From the NCBI GenBank assembly GCA_910584685.1, contig CAJUAO010000016.1:9487-73486 (forward strand): a stretch of DNA of 64,000 nucleotides. The letters run 5' to 3'. The notes beneath the pieces were generated by a model. That model was not told the DNA's origin. It saw nothing but the letters and a program-made list of their open reading frames with translations, and did no database searches. Below, in pieces: positions 34,480-42,877 of this stretch. The DNA is from an uncultured Lachnospiraceae bacterium (GTDB taxonomy: Bacteria; Bacillota; Clostridia; Lachnospirales; Lachnospiraceae). The stretch's first letter is position 1; every line of letters starts with the position of its first letter. The translations under genes and the position numbers were made by a program.

Positions 34480-35868
34480 TTAAAACTCAAACTTATCCTC
34501 AAAATATGCCTTTAGGTCAGCTATCTTTACTCTTTCCTGTTCCATAGAGTCGCGCTCCCTCACCGTAACGCAGCCGTCCTCCTCTGACTCAAAATCATAT
34601 GTTATGCAGAAAGGCGTGCCGATTTCATCCTGTCTCCTGTACCTCTTTCCAATATTTCCTCTGTCGTCAAATTCACAGTTATAGCTTTTGCTAAGCTCAG
34701 TAAATACCTTCTCCGCTCCCTCATTAAGCTTCTTTGAAAGTGGAAGAACACCTATCTTTACAGGCGCAAGGGCCGGATGGAAACGAAGTACTGTTCTCAT
34801 ATCGCCGCCCTCAAGCTCCTCCTCGTCGTAAGCGCTGCAAAGAAAAGCAAGAGTTACTCTGTCCGCTCCAAGAGACGGCTCTATTACGTAAGGAATATAT
34901 TTTTCCTTTTTTTCATCGTCAAAATATTCCATAGGCTCTCCCGACGTATTCTGATGCTGCGTAAGGTCATAGTCTGTTCTGTCGGCTACACCCCAAAGCT
35001 CGCCCCAGCCAAATGGGAATAAAAATTCTATATCTGTTGTTGCCTTGCTGTAGAAGCAAAGCTCCTCGGCATCATGGTCACGGACTCTCATTTCGTCATC
35101 CTTCATTCCCAGCCTCTTTAACCAGTTAATACAAAACTCCTTCCAGTATGCAAACCACTCAAGGTCCGTACCCGGCTCGCAGAAAAACTCAAGCTCCATC
35201 TGCTCAAACTCTCTTGTTCTAAAGGTAAAGTTTCCCGGAGTAATCTCATTTCTGAAGGATTTTCCTATCTGACCTATACCAAAGGGGATTTTCTTACGTG
35301 ATGTTCTCTGTACATTTTTAAAGTTTACAAAAATACCCTGCGCTGTCTCAGGTCTTAAATATACAGTATTTTTTGCATCCTCAGTAACGCCCTGGAAGGT
35401 TTTAAACATAAGATTAAACTGTCTTATCTCCGTAAAATTGTGCTTTCCGCATGAAGGGCACGCAATATTATGCTCCTCTATGTAGGCTGCCATTTTCTCG
35501 TTTGACCATGCGTCCACTGCTCCCTCTATAGTAATTCCTGCTTCCTTATTATAGTCCTCTATAAGCTTATCTGCCCTGAATCTCTCGTGACATTCCTTAC
35601 AGTCCATAAGAGGGTCGGCAAAGCCTCCTAAATGTCCTGAAGCCACCCATGTCTGGGGATTCATAAGAATTGCGCAATCCACACCTACATTGTATGGATT
35701 TTCCTGTATAAATTTAGACCACCACGCCTTTTTTACATTATTTTTAAGCTCAACGCCAAGATTACCGTAGTCCCATGTATTTGCAAGACCTCCGTATATT
35801 TCCGAGCCCGGATATACAAAGCCTCTGCTCTTTGCAAGCGCTACGATTTTCTCCATTGTCTTTTCCAT
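34480..35868 (-). CDS. glyS: Glycyl-tRNA synthetase, single-chain type
   Basis: A 462-residue class II synthetase of the dimeric (alpha-2) type that charges tRNA-Gly in the cytoplasm. N-terminal SRGFVYPGSEIYGG, a zinc-binding region (MDCKECHERF, then CPSCGKH), motif 2 FRNEITPGNFTFRTREFEQ and motif 3 region EPSLGADR are all seen. The anticodon-binding domain forms the C-terminal 110 residues. It has its own sigma-A promoter (35920-35948). The short leader has only a small GCCGCAUUAUACGGC hairpin and no T-box motif. Confidence 0.97.
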   Translation of the reverse strand: MEKTMEKIVALAKSRGFVYPGSEIYGGLANTWDYGNLGVELKNNVKKAWWSKFIQENPYNVGVDCAILMNPQTWVASGHLGGFADPLMDCKECHERFRADKLIEDYNKEAGITIEGAVDAWSNEKMAAYIEEHNIACPSCGKHNFTEIRQFNLMFKTFQGVTEDAKNTVYLRPETAQGIFVNFKNVQRTSRKKIPFGIGQIGKSFRNEITPGNFTFRTREFEQMELEFFCEPGTDLEWFAYWKEFCINWLKRLGMKDDEMRVRDHDAEELCFYSKATTDIEFLFPFGWGELWGVADRTDYDLTQHQNTSGEPMEYFDDEKKEKYIPYVIEPSLGADRVTLAFLCSAYDEEELEGGDMRTVLRFHPALAPVKIGVLPLSKKLNEGAEKVFTELSKSYNCEFDDRGNIGKRYRRQDEIGTPFCITYDFESEEDGCVTVRERDSMEQERVKIADLKAYFEDKFEF

Positions 35869-35919
35869 AGTAATTCCTCATTTCTGCCGTATAATGCGGC
35901 TCTAAATTTTTCTTTATTG

Positions 35920-35948
35920 ATTTTACTATGAACATATGATATTTTCAA
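35920..35948 (-). promoter_or_regulatory. glyS promoter
   Basis: TTGAAA, a 17-base spacer and TAAAAT on the minus strand, about 50 bases before the glyS start. Confidence 0.65.
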
Positions 35949-36007
35949 GCATTTATTTTTCTGTAAGTATTAATACATAAAATGTGTAAATTATCTAAAG
36001 TAATTCC

Positions 36008-37417
36008 CTAATCAATCACCACAACCCTGTTTTTAAGCCACTTTTCCCTGACAAGCCGCACTAAAAACATAATTCCCCTTATGCACAGCTCAACGCACAT
36101 TGCTATCCATACGCCGTGAAGCCCCATATATGGAACTAAAACAAGCGCCATTGTAATTCGTATTCCCCACATGCTGATAAAATTAAGAATACTTGGCACC
36201 AGCGTATCCCCTGCGCCCCTGAGGGCTCCTGAGCACACTATTGACGCGGCATACAAAGGCTCTGCAAAGACTTCAATCCTTAAAATCTCCGTGCCAAGGC
36301 GTCTTACTTCAGGAGACGGCGTAAGTATGGAAAACATTAAGGGAGCCACAAAAAACATTATTACCGCCCCAAAGGACATAATAACCATACCAAGAATTAC
36401 AGAAGCTCTTGCAAACCGTCTGGCAAGGTCCTTTCGTCCCATACCTATACTCTGCCCCACTAGGGTTGTTGCGGCAGAGCCGATTCCATAGCCCGGCATA
36501 TAGCAGAAGCTTTCAGCAGTTACCGCTAAGGAATTTGCGGCAACCGCCGCTGTGCCAAGAGGCGCGACTATTCTTGTGGAAACTATCTGCGCGCCGCACA
36601 TTATCATATGCTCAAAGGCTGTGGGAACTGCAATTTTAGCTGCCGTTTTCATGCATCTGCCCTGAATTTTCCAGCGGCCTCCATATTTGAAGGATAATTT
36701 TTTTGAGCGGACACAGGCGGCTAAAAGCATTAACACCGCCACGCATACCTCAGCCGCGGCAGTACCTAACGCAGCTCCGGCAACGCCCAAGTTACCGCCG
36801 TATATATGTATTGATATTCCAAATATAGTAACCGTTCTTGTGGGGAATATAAATATAAAGTTAAATATCACGTCCAGCACACACAGCAGAATATTTAATA
36901 TGCTGGGCGTTTTCATATCGCCGCTGCACTGGAGCATGCTTCCGCAAAGCTGGCGAAGCTGGGTTGCCGGCAGAGCGCAAGCATAAATAAAAAAATACCT
37001 TGACGCTTCCTTGTGTATATCTGAATTGCCTCCAAGCCATACGGGAAGGCTTTTGCTTATTGAAATTGCGGTTACGGATAATATAGCTCCAAATATTAAC
37101 GCAACGATAAGGCCCTGTCTGAATACATTTCTTGCCTCCTCGTCCCTCTCTGCTCCGATAAGCTGCGCAACCTGAACAGAAAATCCCGTTGCCGCAGAAA
37201 TGCATAAACCGCCTATAAGCCACGTTGTTGTGCTGACAAGTCCTATTGAAGCCGTTGCATTCTCTCCTAAGCTTCCTACCATTCCTGCATCAATATACTG
37301 CATTATAATAGAACTTACCTCTGCCATAATCGCCGGAATACTGAGACGAATTACCAGCGCTATCATATTTTTCAAGGATAGCTGACCATTTATATTAAGG
37401 GTTGATTTCTCTTTCAA
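36008..37417 (-). CDS. MATE family efflux transporter
   Basis: A 469-residue exporter with twelve predicted membrane helices in two six-helix halves. MATE motifs are seen near the start (LSIPAIMAEVSSIIMQYIDAG) and at the half boundary (VPTAFEHMI). It likely extrudes cationic drugs or metabolites with Na+ or H+. The start is taken as TTG at 37417, which follows AGGAGA by about 9 bases and gives the usual family length. The frame is open 34 codons further but that part reads like noise. Confidence 0.9.
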   Translation of the reverse strand: MKEKSTLNINGQLSLKNMIALVIRLSIPAIMAEVSSIIMQYIDAGMVGSLGENATASIGLVSTTTWLIGGLCISAATGFSVQVAQLIGAERDEEARNVFRQGLIVALIFGAILSVTAISISKSLPVWLGGNSDIHKEASRYFFIYACALPATQLRQLCGSMLQCSGDMKTPSILNILLCVLDVIFNFIFIFPTRTVTIFGISIHIYGGNLGVAGAALGTAAAEVCVAVLMLLAACVRSKKLSFKYGGRWKIQGRCMKTAAKIAVPTAFEHMIMCGAQIVSTRIVAPLGTAAVAANSLAVTAESFCYMPGYGIGSAATTLVGQSIGMGRKDLARRFARASVILGMVIMSFGAVIMFFVAPLMFSILTPSPEVRRLGTEILRIEVFAEPLYAASIVCSGALRGAGDTLVPSILNFISMWGIRITMALVLVPYMGLHGVWIAMCVELCIRGIMFLVRLVREKWLKNRVVVID

Positions 37418-37592
37418 ATTACATTTTCTCCTGTAAATTAACTGTGCATAAATGCCGCATATGGGTGTATTATATAATAAATGATTATCATTTTCAATTA
37501 TCTTTTTCTGTCCTGCCATATATCCTGCGGTATTTCTGCGTTTATGGTCACAGCCGCAGAATATATGGCAATACTAACACAATTCCTGTAAT

Positions 37593-37949
37593 TTACTCCT
37601 TCATCTTAGGATTAAATATAAGAGACACAATATATCCGAATATCAGAGCAGAGGAAATTCCCGCCGCCCCTGCCTTGAAGCCTCCCAGAAACACCCCTAA
37701 AAAGCCCTCGCTGTCTACAGCCTCCTTTACTCCCTTCATAAGACTGTTTCCAAAGCTTAAAAGCGGCGCTCCCGCTCCGGCTCCTGCAAAATCAATAAGG
37801 GGCTGGTACACGTTAATTGCGCCAAGTATTGCTCCTATTACAACCAGTCCTACCATTATACGCCCCGGCATAAGCTTTGTCTTATCAATAAATATCTGCA
37901 CAATGGCGCATATGGCTCCTCCTACAAGAAACGCCCATAAATATATCAT
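37593..37949 (-). CDS. spoVAE: Stage V sporulation protein AE (SpoVAE/AEb)
   Basis: A 118-residue membrane protein with three or four helices. Typical glycine-rich SpoVAE signatures: AFLVGGAICAIVQIFIDKT at the start and FGNSLMKGVKEAVDSEGFLG in the middle. It is part of the inner-membrane channel that moves Ca-dipicolinate into the forespore and out during germination. It follows spoVAD by 11 bases and is the last gene of the operon. Confidence 0.95.
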   Translation of the reverse strand: MIYLWAFLVGGAICAIVQIFIDKTKLMPGRIMVGLVVIGAILGAINVYQPLIDFAGAGAGAPLLSFGNSLMKGVKEAVDSEGFLGVFLGGFKAGAAGISSALIFGYIVSLIFNPKMKE

Positions 37950-37960
37950 ATTTTTCCTCC

Positions 37961-38965
37961 TTAACTATGCTCAATTACTACTGCATGGGCTATTCCGGGA
38001 ATTGAATTTCCTTCATTTGCGGTAACAGGTGAAAATAACGCTCCCGTAGGCACAAACAGCACCTTTTTCCATGCTCCCTTTGTTATCTGTCCAAGTATCA
38101 GGCTGCAAAGCACCGACGCCGAGCAGCCGCAGCCGCTTGCTCCCGCATGTGTGTCCTGTGCATCCTTGTTAAATATTTCTATTCCGCAGTCCATGTGATT
38201 ATATTTTATATCGCAGCCCTTCTCCTCCAGCAAATCTATAAGTATGGTCTGTCCGATATAGCCTAAATCTCCCGTTATTATTTTATCATAATCCTTCGGC
38301 TTTGATGAAAAATCACAAAAGTGCTGGTAAATGGTATCCGCTGCCGCCGGCGCCATGCATGCTCCCATATTTTCCTTATCCTTAATGCCATAGTCAACAA
38401 TTTTTCCTGTAGTTATACCTGTTATCCTTGCCTTAGACGATTTCTTTCCAAGTATAACTCCGCCTCCGCCAGTAACAGTCCATGTGGCGGAAAACTTTCT
38501 CTGTGTTCCGTAGCCTAAAGGAAATCTGAAGGTTTTTTCCGCACTGGCAAAATGGCTTGATGTAAGACACATAGTACAGTCAGAAAATCCTCCCGCCACG
38601 CTCATTGCGCCAAGGGACAATGCTTCCCCCATGGTTGAGCATGCGCCATACAGTCCAAACAGGGGAATATTCATGTCCTTTAATCCAAAAAAGGTAGCTA
38701 TAAGCTGTCCCAGCAAATCTCCCGCATATATATATCTTATATTCTCAGGAGTAAATTCTCCCTTTTTCATTGCATTCTGAGCAATCTTTGCCTGAAGCCT
38801 GCCCTCGGCATCTTCCCAGTTTTCGCCTCCAAACATAGGGTCCTCCACCACCTCGTCAAAGGCGGCTCCCAAAGGCCCCTCTCCCTCTTTTTTTCCCACC
38901 ACCGAGGCATAGCTTTGTATATAAGGTGCCTCGTCAAATTTAATACTCGCCTTTCCTAATATCAT
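37961..38965 (-). CDS. spoVAD: Stage V sporulation protein AD (SpoVAD)
   Basis: A 334-residue soluble protein with a thiolase-like fold that binds dipicolinic acid for the SpoVA channel. Recognised by VGKKEGEGPLGAAFDEV, GACSTMGEALSLGA, TGDLGYIGQ and a CGCSA motif near the C-terminus. GGAGG precedes the ATG. It is separated from spoVAC by a large hairpin of about 60 bases, so the AD-AE part may be expressed at a different level. Confidence 0.96.
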   Translation of the reverse strand: MILGKASIKFDEAPYIQSYASVVGKKEGEGPLGAAFDEVVEDPMFGGENWEDAEGRLQAKIAQNAMKKGEFTPENIRYIYAGDLLGQLIATFFGLKDMNIPLFGLYGACSTMGEALSLGAMSVAGGFSDCTMCLTSSHFASAEKTFRFPLGYGTQRKFSATWTVTGGGGVILGKKSSKARITGITTGKIVDYGIKDKENMGACMAPAAADTIYQHFCDFSSKPKDYDKIITGDLGYIGQTILIDLLEEKGCDIKYNHMDCGIEIFNKDAQDTHAGASGCGCSASVLCSLILGQITKGAWKKVLFVPTGALFSPVTANEGNSIPGIAHAVVIEHS

Positions 38966-38991
38966 ACGCCCTCCAAAAAATTCTTTTCGCA

Positions 38992-39052
38992 GTGCGAAGC
39001 ATTAGAATTTCTTAGCCTGTGTTTTTTACAGGCTTAGAAATTCTCTTCGCAC
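38992..39052 (-). other. Large intercistronic hairpin between spoVAC and spoVAD
   Basis: GTGCGAAG pairs with CTTCGCAC at the base, and AGAATTTCTTAGCCTGT with ACAGGCTTAGAAATTCT (one mismatch) above it, around a T-rich loop. A second small palindrome (TTCGCAGTGCGAA, 38987-38999) overlaps its edge. It begins at the spoVAC stop and could stabilize the upstream mRNA or partly terminate it. Confidence 0.7.
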
Positions 39053-39517
39053 TTACCACCAGTTAAGCATTTTCCCAAGCCAATATATTATCCCAAGCAC
39101 CCAGCTTGTCAATATACCATACAATATAACAGGCCCTGCGATAACAAATATACGGGTGCCAATTCCAAATACCTGTCCCTCACGCTTAAACTCAATGGCA
39201 GGAGACGCCACTGAATTTGCAAAGCCTGTTATGGGTACAAGAGTACCTGCTCCGCCGTACTTTGCCAGCTTTGGGTACAGACCAAGTCCTGTAGTCAGCG
39301 CAGACAATCCTACAAGTACTATAAGCTCGCAGCTTGTTGCATTATCCTTACTTAATCCTGCTTTTAAAAACATATCCAAAATAAACTGTCCAAGGACACA
39401 TATAAGTCCTCCCACAATAAACGCCCATAGCATGTTTTTTGCAAGTGATGTAGTAGGCGTTACCTGCTTTACATATTCCTCATATTCCTTTTGCTGCTTT
39501 TCTGATAATTCAGGCAT
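39053..39517 (-). CDS. spoVAC: Stage V sporulation protein AC (SpoVAC)
   Basis: A 154-residue membrane protein with about four helices, recognised by PTTSLAKNMLWAFIVGG, GLGLYPKLAKYGGAG and ITGFANSVASPAIEFKREG. In B. subtilis it is the mechanosensitive channel part of SpoVA. The start at 39517 follows GAGGAG; the frame runs to 39577 without one. It lies about 95 bases after spoVAB. Confidence 0.96.
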   Translation of the reverse strand: MPELSEKQQKEYEEYVKQVTPTTSLAKNMLWAFIVGGLICVLGQFILDMFLKAGLSKDNATSCELIVLVGLSALTTGLGLYPKLAKYGGAGTLVPITGFANSVASPAIEFKREGQVFGIGTRIFVIAGPVILYGILTSWVLGIIYWLGKMLNWW

Positions 39518-39612
39518 ATTACTCCTCATTTCTGTGCACATATTCTTCCGCTTGTATAAAGCCTGTGTCAGGTGCACACGGACACAAATAATAATAATTT
39601 AATCTGCCTTGC

Positions 39613-40035
39613 TTATTCGTACCATCTTAGGTAAAAAAACAAGATTGACGCCGCCATCTTACCTATCGCCACACATAAAATTATGGCGCCCATACCCTTG
39701 TGAAGCCTTACTTTCCTTGAAAATATAGCCGTGGCGCCAACTGCTTCCGCAAGGGATGTTGCAAGACAGCCTACAAAGATTCCTGCAAAAGTCCCAAAAA
39801 ATATTAACCCTGCCACCCCAAGAGGAACCGATATTTCAAATATGTTCATCACATTTCCAAGCGTTCCCCCAAAAAGCACCGCCATCTCATACCATGTAAC
39901 ATATGAGCCTGTATGGGTTTTGCCTGCCATTCTTGGAATAAGTCCTATAGATGAAATAAGCGCAAATACTCCAGCTGAAACAAGAGCCCCCGCCCCAAGA
40001 CCTGTCACTCCCATCAGTACCTCTTTAATCCACAT
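39613..40035 (-). CDS. spoVAB: Stage V sporulation protein AB (SpoVAB)
   Basis: A 140-residue membrane protein with four helices. GVFALISSIGLIPRMA and VGCLATSLAEAVGATAIFSR are typical. It overlaps spoVAA by 11 bases. It belongs to the SpoVA dipicolinate channel complex. Confidence 0.95.
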   Translation of the reverse strand: MWIKEVLMGVTGLGAGALVSAGVFALISSIGLIPRMAGKTHTGSYVTWYEMAVLFGGTLGNVMNIFEISVPLGVAGLIFFGTFAGIFVGCLATSLAEAVGATAIFSRKVRLHKGMGAIILCVAIGKMAASILFFYLRWYE

Positions 40036-40651
40036 CCATATGTGCCTCCTTACGCTTTACCCCATCAATCATGGTTGTATTTATCTGTGTCTCATACTGC
40101 CTCATTTCTACCTCAATAGGTGTAGGGTCCTTGCTTAGCCGTTTCTTTCCAAAATGATTGTAAAATACAAGTATTCCAATAGCCATGCCAATAGAATATG
40201 TGACCTCCAGTATGGTAAAGCCGTCGCTTTCCTTACCGGTTACAAATTCATAATATTGTTCAAATATATTATGGACAGCCACATCATTGTTAAACGCCAT
40301 AATTGTAAAGCCTGCGCCAAAAAATACTATTGCGCATATAATGGCTGCCTTTATATAATCCAGCCATGCAGGAGGATTTTTTTTAGTATTTAATTCTATT
40401 ATCACATCGGTTTCGCCTGTGGGCACAACCTGTACTCCCTGAATCTCCTTTTGTATCTCCTCAACTATTTTAAGAGCTGATATAATTACCCTTGTCTCTT
40501 TCTTTCCCTTAAAATCATACAGCTTTATTGCATTAACCCTGTTTTTTATTTTATCGTCCCTGCACCAGACCGTAGCCGCATCCTTTATTGTAACTGCGTT
40601 ATTCTCTACCTTGCTGCACTGACTAAGATTTATATATACTTCATCTGTCAT
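40025..40651 (-). CDS. spoVAA: Stage V sporulation protein AA (SpoVAA)
   Basis: A 208-residue protein with a soluble N-terminal domain (residues 1-110) and two membrane helices, as in SpoVAA. Signatures include VYINLSQCSKVE near the start and PPAWLDYIKAAIICAIVFFG. The start at 40651 follows GGAGG by about 6 bases. It is the first recognised gene of the spoVA operon, 15 bases after a small membrane peptide. Confidence 0.92.
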   Translation of the reverse strand: MTDEVYINLSQCSKVENNAVTIKDAATVWCRDDKIKNRVNAIKLYDFKGKKETRVIISALKIVEEIQKEIQGVQVVPTGETDVIIELNTKKNPPAWLDYIKAAIICAIVFFGAGFTIMAFNNDVAVHNIFEQYYEFVTGKESDGFTILEVTYSIGMAIGILVFYNHFGKKRLSKDPTPIEVEMRQYETQINTTMIDGVKRKEAHMDVD

Positions 40652-40666
40652 TTTTGCCTCCACATC

Positions 40667-40816
40667 TTACACATCCCACAAAGGTATTTCCACAAGAGTT
40701 CCTCCGGTTATGGTTTCTATGCCCTCTATCTTGTTTAAATAGCATATTGCCAATACTATCACTGCCGCCAGAATTATTAATACCACCGCAAGTATAGTCC
40801 TTGTTCTGCTTATCAC
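40667..40816 (-). CDS. Small membrane protein at the head of the spoVA operon, 49 residues
   Basis: A GTG start with AGGTGG about 8 bases upstream and a stop 15 bases before spoVAA. The peptide has a basic N-terminus (ISRTRT), one strong hydrophobic helix (ILAVVLIILAAVIVLAICYL) and an acidic tail, suggesting a single-pass inner-membrane protein. I know of no described counterpart. Position and ribosome site suggest co-expression in the forespore, so it may be an extra SpoVA-associated component. Confidence 0.65.
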   Translation of the reverse strand: MISRTRTILAVVLIILAAVIVLAICYLNKIEGIETITGGTLVEIPLWDV

Positions 40817-41010
40817 TTATATCACCACCTGTCCAAAAATTATATATGCTTATGTTTTCCTTTTTTCTCATAAATATTCTTTTTTTCAATTTTTCTTGCC
40901 GAAAACATAATTTATTAATTTGCTGCTGAAAGTCATTATTATTTCAGACCTGCAAAATTCAGGGGAATTTCCAAGCTTGCTGCTCATATGAAGAACTTTC
41001 CTGCTTATAT

Positions 41011-41072
41011 AAAAAAAGAGACATAATTATATAAAGAGACATGATTATGCTTTTCACATAATCCTGCCTCTC
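41011..41072 (-). terminator. Probable terminator of the pflA transcript
   Basis: On the minus strand GATTATG pairs with CATAATC inside an outer GAGA/TCTC stem. TTTATA follows, then a second T-rich stretch of seven T residues. Confidence 0.5.
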
Positions 41073-41130
41073 CATTTATATGAAATCAAATATATTTCAC
41101 AATATACTTAATTCCATATTCAGTATCTTA

Positions 41131-41264
41131 TTTTAAATCACTTACTTCAAATTATTTATTTTAAATTGCTTTCTTCATTATACATATTTAAAATCACTTA
41201 TTTCAAATTACTTTCTTAATTGCATTTATTTAAAATCTCTTATCTCAAACTGCTTTCTTTATTA
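41131..41264. repeat. Imperfect AT-rich tandem repeats
   Basis: Three degenerate copies of a unit like TTTAAAATCACTTATTTCAA followed by ATTGCTTTCTT lie in a row, about 40-55 bases apart. They sit directly downstream of pflA. No coding capacity. Confidence 0.6.
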
Positions 41265-41274
41265 CTACCCCACA

Positions 41275-42030
41275 CTATAATCCGCTGTTTTTCTCTCTTG
41301 CTTTTTTTATAGAGTAAAGAATTATATTTCTTGCTTTTAATGCGTCCGCCTTGTCTAGCGGCTCAACATCCTTAAGCCTATAGGGTATGCCCAGCTTTTC
41401 ATACTTTGGAACTCCCATGGTATGATACGGCAGAACGTCAAGGGCCTTGACATTTTTAAGCTCTGCCAGAAATTCTCCAAGCCTTGTAAGATACTCCTTT
41501 TTATATGTAATTCCCGGAACGGTAACATGACGTATCCATATGGGAAAATCTCTTTCGGAAAGATATCTTGCAAATGCAATAATATTTTTATTTGACTGGC
41601 CTGTTAGCTTTTTATGCTCTTCGTCGTCTATATGCTTTATGTCAAGCATAATAAGGTCCGTATATTTAAGAAGATTGTCGACTCTTTTTATGTACTCCTC
41701 ATCCGGCTTAAAGGTTATACCTGACGTGTCAAGGCACGTATGAATATTTCTTTCCTTTGCCTTCATAAAAAGCTCGGTAAGAAAATCAAGCTGGAGCATA
41801 GGCTCCCCTCCTGTAACCGTCAGTCCTCCGCCTGTAAGATAAGGCCTGTATTTTTCAAAATCCTCCAGTATCTCGTCAGTTTCCTTCTGTTCATTTATAT
41901 TTGGCTCCCATGTATCAGGGTTATGGCAATATGCGCATCTCAAAGGACAGCCCTGTGTAAACACCACATATCTTATTCCCGGTCCGTCTACCGTACCAAA
42001 TGTTTCTACCGAATGTATGTATCCCTTCAT
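41275..42030 (-). CDS. pflA: Pyruvate formate-lyase activating enzyme
   Basis: A 251-residue radical SAM enzyme that installs the glycyl radical on pyruvate formate-lyase. The [4Fe-4S] motif is CPLRCAYCHNPDTW (CX3CX2C), preceded by the HSVETFGTVDGPGIRYV start, and GGGLTVTGGEP is the SAM-binding GGE region. GAAGGA-type ribosome site. It is not next to pflB: twelve acyl-sugar genes and a YdcF gene lie between them, all in the same direction, so it could end that long transcript. Confidence 0.96.
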   Translation of the reverse strand: MKGYIHSVETFGTVDGPGIRYVVFTQGCPLRCAYCHNPDTWEPNINEQKETDEILEDFEKYRPYLTGGGLTVTGGEPMLQLDFLTELFMKAKERNIHTCLDTSGITFKPDEEYIKRVDNLLKYTDLIMLDIKHIDDEEHKKLTGQSNKNIIAFARYLSERDFPIWIRHVTVPGITYKKEYLTRLGEFLAELKNVKALDVLPYHTMGVPKYEKLGIPYRLKDVEPLDKADALKARNIILYSIKKAREKNSGL

Positions 42031-42084
42031 AGTATAATTCCAGTCCTTTCAAAATAAAAATACTTTATAGATAATACCTGTATA

Positions 42085-42858
42085 TTAATCCCATATGCTT
42101 ATATTTCCAAGCAAAAATTCCTTAAATATTGCAAGGCTGTCCCTGACCATATAGCTTACCAGAAGAATATTGTCACTGTCAGCCGCAAGTCCCTCCGCAT
42201 TTTTCATTCCTATATGCCTTGCCAGCCTTACTGCCCTGAATATATGAAAATTGTTGGAGCATATAAGTATGTTGGCGTCATCGTCTCCCCTATTCCTTAT
42301 AATGTCATAGCTGAACTTTAAATTTTCGTCAGTGGAGGTCGACTTGTCCTCCATTATTATAATATCTGACGGTATGCCCTTTTCCTCAAGATACGACTTC
42401 ATGGCAAAGGCCTCTGATGTAGCCTCGCCGTCCCCCTGACCTCCCGACACTATAATAATAATATCCTTGTTGTCAGCATAGTATTCGTATGCTGCATCAA
42501 GTCTCTTTTTAAGTGATTTTGTAATTCTTTCTCCCCTTATCTGGGCTCCGAGAACTATTACGTAATCTGCCTTTTTTTCCGGCTTTGACACCATGCCGCT
42601 TACCACGCAGCCCAATAAAATAAGAAATAATATAATTCCCACCGCTATAATGGTAAATACTGCTCCCAATATGGGCTTGGGAATTTTCGCCAGAAGCTGA
42701 ATTTTTTTATTTAAGTAAAATACGCCGGAGAAAGCCCCAAAGCCAAGAGCGGTCAAAAGCCAAAAACCTGCAAAGGATGCTCCAAAGCCTGAATATATAA
42801 CTATAACCCCATAATAAATAATACATACTGCCGACAGTATTCCAAATATAACCGCCAT
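42085..42858 (-). CDS. YdcF-like (DUF218) membrane-anchored protein
   Basis: A 257-residue protein. Residues 1-95 hold three or four hydrophobic helices. The rest is the DUF218/YdcF domain with VLGAQIRGERITKSLKKRLD, VSGGQGDGE, a conserved EDKSTSTDENLKFS segment and CSNNFHIFRA. Related proteins (SanA, YdcF, ElyC) act in cell envelope maintenance and one binds SAM. It lies 20 bases after pseG, so it may take part in the envelope glycan pathway. Confidence 0.87.
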   Translation of the reverse strand: MAVIFGILSAVCIIYYGVIVIYSGFGASFAGFWLLTALGFGAFSGVFYLNKKIQLLAKIPKPILGAVFTIIAVGIILFLILLGCVVSGMVSKPEKKADYVIVLGAQIRGERITKSLKKRLDAAYEYYADNKDIIIIVSGGQGDGEATSEAFAMKSYLEEKGIPSDIIIMEDKSTSTDENLKFSYDIIRNRGDDDANILICSNNFHIFRAVRLARHIGMKNAEGLAADSDNILLVSYMVRDSLAIFKEFLLGNISIWD

Positions 42859-42877
42859 ATTAATCCCCCTTTACGAC

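Larger units (their letters stand above)
40817..41274. other. Intergenic region between pflA and the spoVA operon
   Basis: About 460 AT-rich bases holding imperfect tandem repeats (41131-41264) next to the pflA stop and a probable terminator (41011-41072). The part nearest the small membrane gene should contain a forespore promoter, but I could not fix a sigma-G site with the right spacing. Confidence 0.4.

Noticed and set aside
35869..36007. T-box riboswitch before glyS
   Set aside because: The leader is only about 50 bases after the promoter and lacks the T-box sequence and antiterminator.
37402..38025. 207-residue plus-strand frame opposite the MATE start and spoVAE
   Set aside because: Antisense shadow of spoVAE and spoVAD with proline/alanine bias from their codons.
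40641..40889. 82-residue minus-strand frame before spoVAA
   Set aside because: A different frame of the same stretch gives the 49-residue membrane peptide with a good ribosome site; the 82-residue reading has none and looks random.
40817..40920. Sigma-G promoter for the spoVA operon
   Set aside because: GAATA- and CATA-like words exist, but no pair has the right spacing, so I could not call it.
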